Below, one piece after another: positions 19,706 through 27,710 of a stretch of 32,319 bases of DNA. The notes beneath the pieces are model-generated. The model saw only the letters and a program-made list of their open reading frames with translations. It had not been told where the DNA came from and ran no database searches. Origin of the DNA: Chara braunii (lineage: Eukaryota > Streptophyta > Charophyceae > Charales > Characeae); NCBI GenBank assembly GCA_003427395.1, contig BFEA01000114.1:458659-490977 (forward strand), in the 5' to 3' direction. A program made the position numbers and the translations under genes. Numbering within the stretch: the stretch's first letter is position 1; each line of letters starts with the position of its first letter.

Positions 19706-20623
19706 ATGATTAACTTTCAGATTCCTGGGGGACAGCCCATTCAAGGAGTGGGGAACGATATTCCGCTAGGAGGAAGTGCGCAGCAAGGCGTGGTTTTGTG
19801 TTATAACTGTGGGAAGATCGGTCACTACGCACGGAATTGCTGGTCAGCAGGGAATGGGAGACCAATCGGAGTTCCTTCCACCATAGTCAATAGCGCGACG
19901 AACGATGATGAACTGAAGGAGATGAAGGAGTATTTTCGAGAGAAACTAAGAAAATGAAGAATGGATGAAGATAAGAGAGAGAAGGAAGAGGAAGAAAAGA
20001 GGAGAAAGGAAGATGAGAGTAGGAGGGAGCATGAGAGGCTTAAAGAAGCCGAAGCACGCGAAGCAAGGATGGAAGCCAGATTGGTTCGTCTACTCGCTCA
20101 AAATACAAAGACAATGGAGAAAGGGGAGTCTTCGTTGGGTAAGAAGAAGTCGCCTAAGACGAAGGCGAAAATGTTAAGGGAGATTAGGAGCTACTTAGTA
20201 GAATCAGAAGACGACAGTGAAGAAGTTCAGGAGGAAGCAGGGAAGTTGATCGATGCTATCGAAAGAAGGAAGGGAAAGAGAAAGGAAATAGAAGAGGTGG
20301 GGGCTTTTTCGAAGATTCAGCGGAAAGGACTTCGAAACACTCCAGTGAAAATCGAGGACGATGACGAAGTAAAGACCCCTCCGACCACCTCGAAGGGGGG
20401 TGAGCCCGGGGGGATGAGTACTGACATGTTAGACTTCGCCATCGAGATGCATCGGCACTTGTCTGAGAAGAAAGTTCCAGAGCTTAGAAAACTATGTACT
20501 AGGGAAGGTATGGAGTGGTCGAGAAGGGAGGTAGCTATTGGGGAGTTAGTAAAATGCAATGCGAAACTTGCGTATGGAGGTTATGTAGAAAGTGGAAAGA
20601 TTTCGCCCATTTTTGAGAAGTAA
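19706..20623 (+). pseudogene. gag-like protein: CCHC zinc knuckle, coiled coil, SAP-like end
   Basis: A single frame of 305 codons is interrupted by one TGA at 19955. The first 83 codons hold a perfect CX2CX4HX4C zinc knuckle (CYNCGKIGHYARNC, residues 32-45), the nucleic-acid-binding signature of retroelement Gag proteins. After the TGA, from ATG 19961, comes a strongly charged heptad-like region (residues 1-50 of that part), then a basic linker. Near the end LSEKKVPELRKLCTREGMEW plus following residues (about 167-198) resembles a SAP DNA-binding helix-turn-helix. The TGA sits between KLRK and MDEDKREKEE; one C-to-T change from CGA (Arg) would explain it. Stop readthrough or two separate proteins are alternatives. 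PLEs do not usually carry a zinc-knuckle gag, so the association is notable. Confidence 0.7.
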
Positions 20624-20631
20624 AGAACAGG

Positions 20632-20880
20632 GGGTTCTCGTGATGTTTTGTCACGAGCAAAGCAATCGAGGGGAGAGAGGGGTATGGAACGGTGAGGTGG
20701 CGTAATCTTTCGGAGCTGCTTGTATCTCAGGTGGGTTTTTCGTGGGAGCTTATCAGGTGGAGACCTTGATATATCGACGGAAGGTCCATAAGTTAACATA
20801 GTCGTTAGTCCGTATCGTCGGTACTTATATCGGAGGTTTTTACATCTCAGAAAGACTATCAGTGGTGGCGGATCAGGTTG
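20632..20880 (+). repeat. decayed tandem duplicate of the GIY-YIG ORF 5' end
   Basis: This segment aligns with 20897-21190 in the same order. Shared phrases include CTCGTGATG...TCACGAGC, AATCGAGGGGAGAGAGGG, TTGTATCTC, GAC..TG.TATCGACG, CGTTAGTCCGTAT.GTCGG, ACATCTCAGA (ACTTCTCAGA in the full copy) and GGCGGATCA. The upstream copy has internal deletions and stops and codes for nothing. Both copies keep a hairpin near their start: CTCGTGA/TCACGAG with a 7-nt loop in the left copy, and CGTGAT/ATCACG in the right. Confidence 0.8.
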
Positions 20881-20895
20881 AGAAGTGGCAAAAAC

Positions 20896-23742
20896 ATGGG
20901 CTCCCGTGATGATCTATCACGAGCGATGCAGAGAAGAGGAGAGGAGGTTAATCGAGGGGAGAGAGGGTTGAGGAGCGGAGAAGAGGATTATATCTTCCGA
21001 CTCTTTTTGTATCTCGTAATCAAAGGTGAGTTTCCGTGGGCAAGAAAATGGGTGGGGATCTTATCGAGTGGGGACCTGGAGGTATCGACGAACGATCCTG
21101 GAGTATACGTACTCGTTAGTCCGTATTGTCGGCACTTCTATCTGGGATGTACTTCTCAGAAGATTATTATTAGATGGGCGGATCATGTGAAAGGTGTTAT
21201 TCAAAGCAAGATGGGTAACGCGCCGAGACTTCACTGTTGGCTCAAGGTTTTCGGATGGGAGAAGTACCTCGCCCTTCCTTTGATAAGTAAAGTTTCGGAC
21301 CCCTTCGCGGTGGAAAGAGCCCTTATCAGGAGGTTTTCGCCCACTTTGAACACGCAAGGAAACAAGAGTGAGAGGAAGAAGACAAGGAGGAGGAAAGGGA
21401 AGAGGGAAAGAGGGAAGAGGGGGAGTAACCAGGTGGGGGGAACGGTCATCACGTTCAACGGAAAAGCATCGATTATCGATGCAATCAGGGAGTTGAAGCA
21501 AAGAGGAGGGGACCCACGGATTCACTCTTCCGGCGGGACTATTTGGGTAGATAAATGGAAGATCGTCAAAGGGAAAGTAGGTGGTTGTGTTTTAGAGATT
21601 AAAGGGTGTAGCTCATCTTTAGGTGATTGCAGGAAGGCGTTAGAAGAAGGTGGGGTCTTTCGGCTTAAGGTGATTAAGATAGTAACGTCAAGAATCCAGC
21701 GCAGGAAGAATGTTCTTCGTGATCTCCTGCGCTTTCCTGGTAGAATTCGGAGGATGTATCAGGCGGGATCTGAGGAGCTTATTGCTTTGTTCCGAACCAC
21801 GACGCTCTTCTTCAATAAGAAGACAAGGAACTACCTGAAGAATGCCATTACCAAGATCGTGAGAAGGAAATTTGGCGTCGAGATCCGGAGGAAACCTTGC
21901 GTCAAGATACCATTCTCGCCAGGAATTCGAATAGGGGAGGTGAGCAGTGTTGCTGCATGCATGCTGTCGCAGACTCTGCCAGATAAGAATATTTCTGCGT
22001 TTGTTGGAAAGCGTGTGAGAGTCGTATTCAAGAAAAGGATTACTGTGGGGGGAGTGATTCACAATCACCGATTGTTCGCTGAGATGGGAGAGGCGGAATG
22101 TACGTGCCAGGGTCTTGATCTTCCAAGGGTGGGAGGACATGTCAAGGTGAGACTGGAGAACGTTGGGAGATTACCAGCATTTGTAACGAATTCGAAGAAT
22201 ATCACCAAAGGTTACGATGCTACCGTCGGCATGCTGGAGGAATGTATTCGAGAGGGTTTGGAACCTTGGTCGATGAGGAAGATCATCCGCGTGAACCACG
22301 AGATGTTACGCAGATGCATCGGCCCGGCGAGTGTCGAGGTGTCACTTGCTATGACAGTAAGAGAGGTAAAGGAGACGATGGTGATGTTCCAGAAACTAGC
22401 CGCCGTTCCTATTGACCGAAACCCAGGTGCCACTCTTCTTATCTGCCCAAGCATGTATGTTGAAGCATGTAAACAGGTGTTCAATCTCAATCCGAGTTAC
22501 GAGTCCGTTTTTCGCGAGGAGGTCGAGATTCTCAGGTCGATGAAGGAAGATTACGAAAAGCGTGGTCTACGGCGAGTGGCAAGGTGGCAGACGGGAGGGA
22601 AAGTGGGACAATCATACATTCTACCGAAAGCTAAGGATCTAGATAGATGGAGACCGATCTCTCCGTGCACGCACGATCCAGGGAGGTTGGCAGGGTCGAG
22701 AGTAGGAAAGGCAATCCGGTATATGCTGTTTGGTGTCGATCGAAGAATTCACTTTGATTTGAAATCGACCGATGAGATGAAAGAGTATTGCGGACTGATG
22801 CAGAAGAGATTGGGCAGGAAAGCGGATGGGGCTTTGATTAGGAGTTATGATATAAAGGACATGTTTGCCCGCTTGTCACACCACATCGTGTTAGATGCAC
22901 TAGCTTGGCTGATTAAGTACCATCAGGATAGAGGTATGATGGGGGTAAAAGTCAGTGCGAGAGGAAAGATTTGTGCCATGATCAGAAAAGTGAAAAAGGA
23001 GGAAGGGTTCGTGGTTTTGAAATTTGAAGATATCCGGGAGGTTATTGAATTTGAGGTAACTCACACCTTCATTAGATGCGCGGGTGGGCTGTTGAAGCAA
23101 GTCTTCGGGATTCCTATGGGGAGGAATTCGAGTCCGGCTATTGCCTGTCTGGTATGTGCATTTGGGGAAGTTAACTTCGTGATGTCACTGGGTAGAATGA
23201 GGGAGATGGTGTGCGGGATGTGGATGATTGATGATGTCGCAGTAGCTGTAGCATTCAAGGTAGGTGACCAGAAGAGTATTTCCGAGGCCGAGAATGTTCT
23301 GAACAGATTTGGAGAATGCTATGACAACAGACTAACACTGGTCAGGAAAGATGTAGGGGGCAACTCCTTTGATTTCTAGGGAACTCGGATTTTTCTGGAA
23401 ATTCAGCCCATCAGATTCGTCATACATCCCCGGACGAGGAATCAGATCAGCTTACTCGAGGACGGTAAGTTGAAGATACAGTCCATGCAAGATTACGCAT
23501 CATTTTCGAAGAAAGCCAGCAAGAAGGCCTCCGTCTTCTGAACTTTGGTGAAAATGTACCGACTGACCAATTCTGATGATGCCATGAAAGCTGCCATAGC
23601 CACAGTGGTGATCGAAACCCGCCTCCGGGGATACCCCCCGGAGGTCTCTCTCGGTGCCCTGGCGCGGTTCGTCAGGGTGTTCGGTGGTCCGTTGGGAAGT
23701 TATCTTCCTAACGAGTACCCCGGGCTAAAAAAGTATCTGTGA
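20896..23742 (+). pseudogene. GIY-YIG endonuclease + Penelope-type reverse transcriptase
   Basis: Residues are numbered from the TTG at 20878; the first ATG is at 20896 (residue 7). The GIY-YIG nuclease spans residues 75-160: GVYVLV, then FYLGCTSQ, Arg99 in IIIRWADHV, catalytic Glu147 in AVERALI, and LNTQ. A basic linker follows, then the CxC signature (C408-T-C410 in ECTCQG) that marks PLEs with N-terminal endonuclease. RT motifs are LPKAKDLDRWRPIS (582-595), motif A YDIKDMFARLSH (Asp658), motif B QVFGIPMGRNSSPAIA (741-756) and motif C MWMIDDVAVA (Asp785, Asp786). A TAG at 23377 falls where motif D/E reads FDF-stop-GT. The frame stays open to a TGA at 23539, then through thumb-like sequence (KMYRLTNSDDAM, LRGYPPEVSLGALARF) to a final TGA at 23740. 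The enzyme would nick DNA and reverse-transcribe at the nick. As read, this copy is interrupted. Confidence 0.85.
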
Positions 23743-24498
23743 GGGACTCTGTTTGATCGTTTGGACCTTGGGATTGCCCTCCCGAGTTTGCTTGGTTTTG
23801 TCTGAGTCTTTTTTTTGGGTTTTGTCTGAGTTTTTGTTGGCCTTCTAGATCTGGTTTTGTAATACCGGCCAATTGAATCTATTGCGATGAATCGATCATA
23901 CCACCGGTGGAGGCGGGACACACAGGTGGTTTGTACTCTATTTGGTTTTTGCTGCTTCCGCGTTTTGATTTTTTGGGAAAAAAAGGGGAAGTCGTTTGAA
24001 GTAGGAAATAGAAAAGTACGCGACGCTGTTACTCCCTGGTACAGATGCTCTGTTTAGATAGTCGACGATACGAGCGAAGAAGGGTCTGGTCGGTTGGGAG
24101 ATTTTCTGGAAGCGAGTATAGCGGGACGGGAGGCAGAACCCAGTTTTGGAAAGGGTAAGGATTCGCTTGCATAGGAGCAGGATGGTTGAGAGGAGAGAGA
24201 GAAGAGAAGGGGGACAGACGGGAAGCATATATGAGCTATCGACCGATGATCAGACTTTCACGGACAGGGAGGACGAAGAGGTTTTTTGGAGGGAATGGAG
24301 TAGCAGTTCGTGGCGAGCATTATTCCAGAGGTAAGTAGGAGATGCTCAGACTGGCTAACTCGATAGTCTTGTGTGCTATGTGTTACAGGTGTTCGGAGAC
24401 GATCTAAGACTTAGGATGGGATTCACGCATTCGTTAGTAAGGTTCGTATTTAAGAGGGTGTGATCATGAAATAGTGGTATCTCAACTTGGATGTTTGA
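23743..24498 (+). other. 3' untranslated region of the PLE, no gene seen
   Basis: About 750 bp between the last coding frame and the hammerhead-like fold. It is T-rich at 23800-23990, then mixed. A TATA-like TATTTAAGAGG at about 24447-24457 lies 40-50 bp before the ribozyme, which would fit a pseudo-LTR promoter, but the support is weak. Confidence 0.4.
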
Positions 24499-24548
24499 GC
24501 CTCCTGATGAGTCTGCTGCCGCGCGCCAGCAGTGAAACGTGTAGAGGC
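24499..24548 (+). ncRNA. hammerhead ribozyme (type I topology), PLE-associated
   Basis: All conserved parts are present in order. Stem I 5' strand GCCTC (24499-24503) is followed by core CTGATGA (24504-24510). Stem II has arms CTGCTG and CAGCAG (24513-24518 / 24527-24532) around an 8-nt loop, closed by a G-U pair with one bulged U. Then come core GAAA (24534-24537), a minimal stem III (A-U, C-G, 2-nt loop), the NUH site GTA (24541-24543) and stem I 3' strand GAGGC (24544-24548), fully complementary to GCCTC. Predicted cleavage is after 24543. Very short stem III is a known trait of PLE hammerheads, which often act as dimers. Activity is untested. Confidence 0.75.
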
Positions 24549-24673
24549 AATGCGTGCGTGTGCTTATTGGAAGATGTTTTTTGAAGATATTTCGAGATGA
24601 AGTTGGGAGAATACCATTGACTCTGTGTTCTGCGGTGTTGTTTTTTTGGGGTGTGTTGTGTCTTCTTCCTCTC

Positions 24674-24706
24674 TTTATTCTCTCTGTCTCTCTCTCTCTC
24701 TCTCTG

Positions 24707-24742
<36 letters not shown>

Positions 24743-24814
24743 GCCCATTTGCGTTCGTCTTCCGCTACTCGCGTTACAGTCAGTTACAGTCAAACACTTA
24801 TCACTAACCGTAGT

Positions 24815-24905
<91 letters not shown>

Positions 24906-24930
24906 AGAGTTGCGCTAGTCAATTTCTAAC

Positions 24931-24979
<49 letters not shown>
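24674..24979. repeat. compound microsatellites (CT)n, (GA)n, (GATA)n
   Basis: A (CT)n-rich tract lies at 24680-24741, about 42 GA units at 24820-24903, and about 12 GATA units at 24931-24979, with short unique spacers between. Open frames here are repeat artefacts. The GA and CT tracts on opposite sides of the short spacer at 24742-24818 could form a long imperfect inverted repeat. Confidence 0.97.
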
Positions 24980-25001
24980 TAGAGAGAGAGACTCTGGGTG
25001 C

Positions 25002-25137
25002 CGTTTCCAAGGTCCAAGATTGCCGTTTGCGCGAGGGTGGCAAAGCGTGGGTGCCCATCCATTTCCAACCTGCGCCAAACGTTTAAATTTGACCATTTTC
25101 GCCTGCGCGGCGTTTCCAAGGTCCAAGGGTGTCGTTT
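25002..25137 (+). repeat. direct repeat pair, 107 bp apart
   Basis: GCCGTTTCCAAGGTCCAAG (25001-25019) recurs as GGCGTTTCCAAGGTCCAAG at about 25110-25128, each followed within a few bases by GCCGTTT or GTCGTTT. It looks like a decayed tandem duplication. No gene. Confidence 0.7.
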
Positions 25138-26045
25138 CGACCACTGCCGCCTGCCTGCCGCCCAACGACCACGCCAATAGCGGTCCTACGCTGTCCTGCC
25201 CCTTGCTATGCCCCAAACCTCAAAATGCCCACCCTCCCGAACGACCACCAACGTTGAAATTTGAAGTGATGTTGACTGTACCATCCTTCCTCCTCCCCTC
25301 TCGTCATATCATCATTCAATCTGACTTCCCCTTGCATCAAAAAAACATCGGGTGCTGGTCAACAAGTTCTTTGACCGGCTTCTTTTTTTTTCCTAATCAT
25401 CTGGTGGCATTCAACAAGTTCCTTGAGCCAGACTGGCTTTAGTGGCCGAGCTGTCACAGCGGAAAATTGTTTTTCAGCAGAGAGGACAACATGTTGGGAG
25501 GATGACGAAATGAGGACAGCAATGATGCTGACATGAATAATGATGATGATGATACAGCGGATAAATGGGGGTGAGCAGGAACCTTGTGGAGGAGAATGTG
25601 GTGAAAAAAAGTCACTCACAGTGAGGATGGGGTTTCCATACACTCTCAATGATCTCCTTATGACTCGGGAAGCCTGCAACCAGTTCTTCTACGCTCTTCT
25701 TGTCTCTAACAGATGCTCGGCGGACTTCAAAATCCTGAAAAACGAAATTTATCACACAATTTTGTGCCGAGACAATTGTAATAAACGATAGGACATTTGC
25801 TAAAACTGAAAAAGGAAAACAAAAAAAAGGGCAAATGCACCTGCTGATGCTGAAAAAGGCAGTTGCCTTGTGGCTGACTGGCCCTCACATGCAGATGCCG
25901 ATAAGCAGGTCATCTCAGGCTCTTCAACTTGTCGGACTGTGTGGCATGTGTGTGTATGTCAGGGACGGGGCACAGAAAGAAGCATGTCGGACATTCTGGC
26001 TGCTCGCTGTAGCAATGCTCGAGGTGCTCAGCAATTTCACATCCG
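25138..26045. other. no gene recognised
   Basis: Short frames only (up to 140 codons in C-rich sequence from 25020). ATG/ATGATG runs near 25530-25555 inflate one frame. No domain or RNA signature seen. Confidence 0.4.
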
Positions 26046-26250
26046 TGCAACGACATCTCAATGTCATTTCAATGGCATCTCATTGGCCATTTCACATTCA
26101 TGAAATGGTCATCTCAATGCATAGGATCTCCCCTCCTTCCCCGCCCCTCTCTCTCTGTTTCTCTCTCTCACCAATGGCCTTTTCACATTTGTGAAGCGGC
26201 ATCTCAATGGTATTTTACATTTCCTGAAATGGCACCTCAATGCATCAAAG
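26046..26250 (+). repeat. short dispersed motif repeats (GCATCTCAATG / GAAATGG)
   Basis: The phrases CATCTCAATG, TTTCACATT.ATGAAATGGTC and ATGGCCTTTTCACATT recur about five times with variable spacing, and a CT-rich tract sits in the middle (26135-26170). It is a degenerate tandem/palindromic repeat, since TTCACATTCATGAA is nearly self-complementary. Confidence 0.65.
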
Positions 26251-26417
26251 CAGATGGTTGATTAGTATGACCACATGAACGCATACTTGTGTCTGTGATG
26301 TCTGAGGCAAGCTCCTGCTCACGGTGACCGAGATTCTTTGCTTTCTAGTCGTTGACCCTTTTTTCGTTTCTTTGCTTTAAAAGGGTGTCGGCCTTCAGAT
26401 GCCATCATGATTGAACT

Positions 26418-26580
26418 GATCGGCTCCTGATGATTCAGAACTATTTTATTTCATTCATCTAGGTCCATCTGGATTCGAACCTGGGTCTGTTATTTTCTCT
26501 TTTTTTTTTTCTAGAAAACTGGGAGCATTAAAAAAAAAAAAAAAAAAAAAAAACTGGGAGCATCAACGGCTTAGCTTTAT
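26418..26580 (-). mobile_element. tRNA-derived SINE-like unit, copy 2 (interrupted)
   Basis: The minus strand carries a good B box GGTTCGAATCC (complement 26471-26481). The body GATGAATGAAATA...GTTCTGAA...CAGGAGCCGATC aligns with that of the unit at 9898-10010. An A-box-like AAGCTAAGCCGTTGATG lies upstream at complement 26562-26578. The A-to-B interval is lengthened by homopolymer runs, including the poly(A) insertion at 26530-26553. It is too disrupted for transcription by the usual internal promoter. Confidence 0.6.
26518..26563 (+). repeat. orphan poly(A) flanked by 11-bp direct repeat
   Basis: ACTGGGAGCAT occurs at 26518-26528 and again at 26553-26563. Between them is one T and then 24 A residues. 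Apart from its one T, the insert is a pure poly(A) tail bounded by what looks like a target-site duplication, inside the SINE copy. Confidence 0.75.
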
Positions 26581-26895
26581 ATATACAAGCCGGAAAATGG
26601 GCCCGGCATCCCTCCCAAAAGGAAGAAGACTGCTTGGGAACGGCCGAGGCAGTCCAGTCAAGACCGAGCCCCAGTCCTTAATAATGTCACCAACACCGCA
26701 AACCGGCCAAACAGAAAAACAACTCATACCGTGCATCTGTAGTGCATGGGACTGCATGCCAACATCTGCTAGTACTGGGGCGCCGCAGCGACTCAACGCT
26801 CCATTTATTCATCTTGATGGGTGAGGCGCAGCATCTTTGCCAGCATAAACAGCAGCAACCAAACACTAAACCTCTGCCACTGCTGCAGTTTGCAA
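26581..26895. other. no gene recognised
   Basis: Unique sequence with frames below 105 codons on either strand and no motif. Confidence 0.4.
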
Positions 26896-27067
26896 CCTGG
26901 GGCGATGTCCTGCTAGCAAGACGATTGGATTTCAGTCGTGAATGTGGACGTACTTGTGGTGAGGTGCAGAAAATCGCAATTGATGTGCGTTTCTGCACCT
27001 GTCCACAAGCACGTCCAGATTCATGAGCTTAATCCAATTCTCTTCGCTAGTGGGTCCTCGCCCCTGT
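26896..27067. mobile_element. foldback/TIR element, copy B (172 bp)
   Basis: The ends match those of the element at 6411-7048: CCTGGGGCGATGTCC.GCTAGC on the left and, reverse-complemented, ACAGGGGCGAGGACCCACTAGC on the right. The interior is also nearly palindromic. ATGTGGACGT.CTTGTGG and AGGTGCAGAAA are mirrored by TTTCTGCACCT, CCACAAG.ACGTCCA and ATTCAT around a central ATTGATG. The whole unit can therefore fold into one long hairpin. It has no coding capacity. The next step of annotation would be MITE-like TIR element; the superfamily is not known. Confidence 0.75.
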
Positions 27068-27315
27068 AGTACTATGAGAATGACAGGCAGCATGAACTGC
27101 AGAGAACAAAAGGGGGAAAAAAAAATCATTATAACCTACTAGAAGTTCCAAAACTGAGCAGCTACAGTGAATGCAATGAACGAATTGAATTCGAATAGCC
27201 AACTCCACACGCATCACGCCGGAAGTTCAGGGAAGGCTCGCACAACACAAGAGAGATGCGGACTAGGCCCAAACGGAATATCTAACAGATCATCGATTTG
27301 TGGTAGTCGTTCAAC

Positions 27316-27528
27316 ATTCTTAAACCACCAGTACCTCGCTCAGCTATTGAATCCGAGCCTCCCAGCACGCTGCGCGCCAAGTCCTGCCGAACCGCCGTCG
27401 CAATTTTCTTTTTCGTTTTGCCTGCGGCCTCCAGCCAATGCGGTCCGGCAGGCCGAAGCCCAAATGGCGCGGCGCGTATACGGGAAGCGCCGCAGCCCAT
27501 AGCTGGGCCAGGTACTGGTGGTTTAACA
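27316..27528. repeat. ~33-bp inverted repeat flanking 147 bp
   Basis: ATTCTTAAACCACCAGTACC (from 27316) is mirrored by GGTACTGGTGGTTTAACAAT (ending about 27528), and the arms extend to CAGCTAT/ATAGCTG. The right arm is part of the decayed RT coding sequence on the minus strand (IVKPPVPGPAM). The left arm is thus an inverted copy of RT sequence or one end of a small inserted element. Confidence 0.75.
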
Positions 27529-27710
27529 ATAATTGCGTTGCACTTCAGATCGCTATAGTCTATACACATTCGTAGTTTGCCCTTTTTCTTAGGCACGGAT
27601 ACGACTCGTAAAATGACTGGATCTTCGTCTTCCCACCTTCTGGGCTGGGCAGCTAGCACTAGTGCTCGTCCCTCTGCCATAGGGGCCTGCATACAGGAGG
27701 GTCCAACTCA
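27528..27710 (-). pseudogene. Ty3/gypsy RT fragment
   Basis: In the minus-strand frame shared with the upstream gag remnant, VVSVPKKKGKLRMCIDYSDL is followed by a changed AIIVK. This is the fingers motif of Ty3/gypsy RT (the KKKDGKLRMCIDYRDLN region). The rest of the RT, RNase H and integrase are absent: coding similarity ends at the inverted repeat at 27528. A TGA at 27708-27710 separates it from the zinc-knuckle segment. Confidence 0.85.

Larger units (their letters stand above)
19467..24548 (+). mobile_element. Penelope-like element with N-terminal GIY-YIG (Chlamys/Naiad-type)
   Basis: The ordered parts are a small ORF, a gag-like ORF, a large ORF with GIY-YIG endonuclease, CxC linker and RT, and a hammerhead-like fold in the 3' region. 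PLEs with GIY-YIG at the N-terminus, a CxC linker and a telomerase-related RT are a described clade of green algae, spike mosses, protists and invertebrates. Established traits of that clade also include pseudo-LTRs and a bias for microsatellite targets. GA/CT tracts lie on both sides here (18452-18532 and 24674-24903). The coordinates are the outermost supported parts and the true ends are unknown. In-frame stops suggest this copy is no longer active. Confidence 0.75.

Noticed and set aside
23560-23580. CTGATGA near 23566 as a hammerhead core
   Set aside because: It lies within the RT thumb coding sequence and has no stems or GAAA partner.
24554-24940. 128-codon frame rich in Ser-Leu and Arg-Glu
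   Set aside because: Translation of CT and GA microsatellites.
26426-26445. CTGATGA near 26426 as a further hammerhead
   Set aside because: No GAAA box at a suitable distance and no complementary stem I; the sequence belongs to the SINE body.
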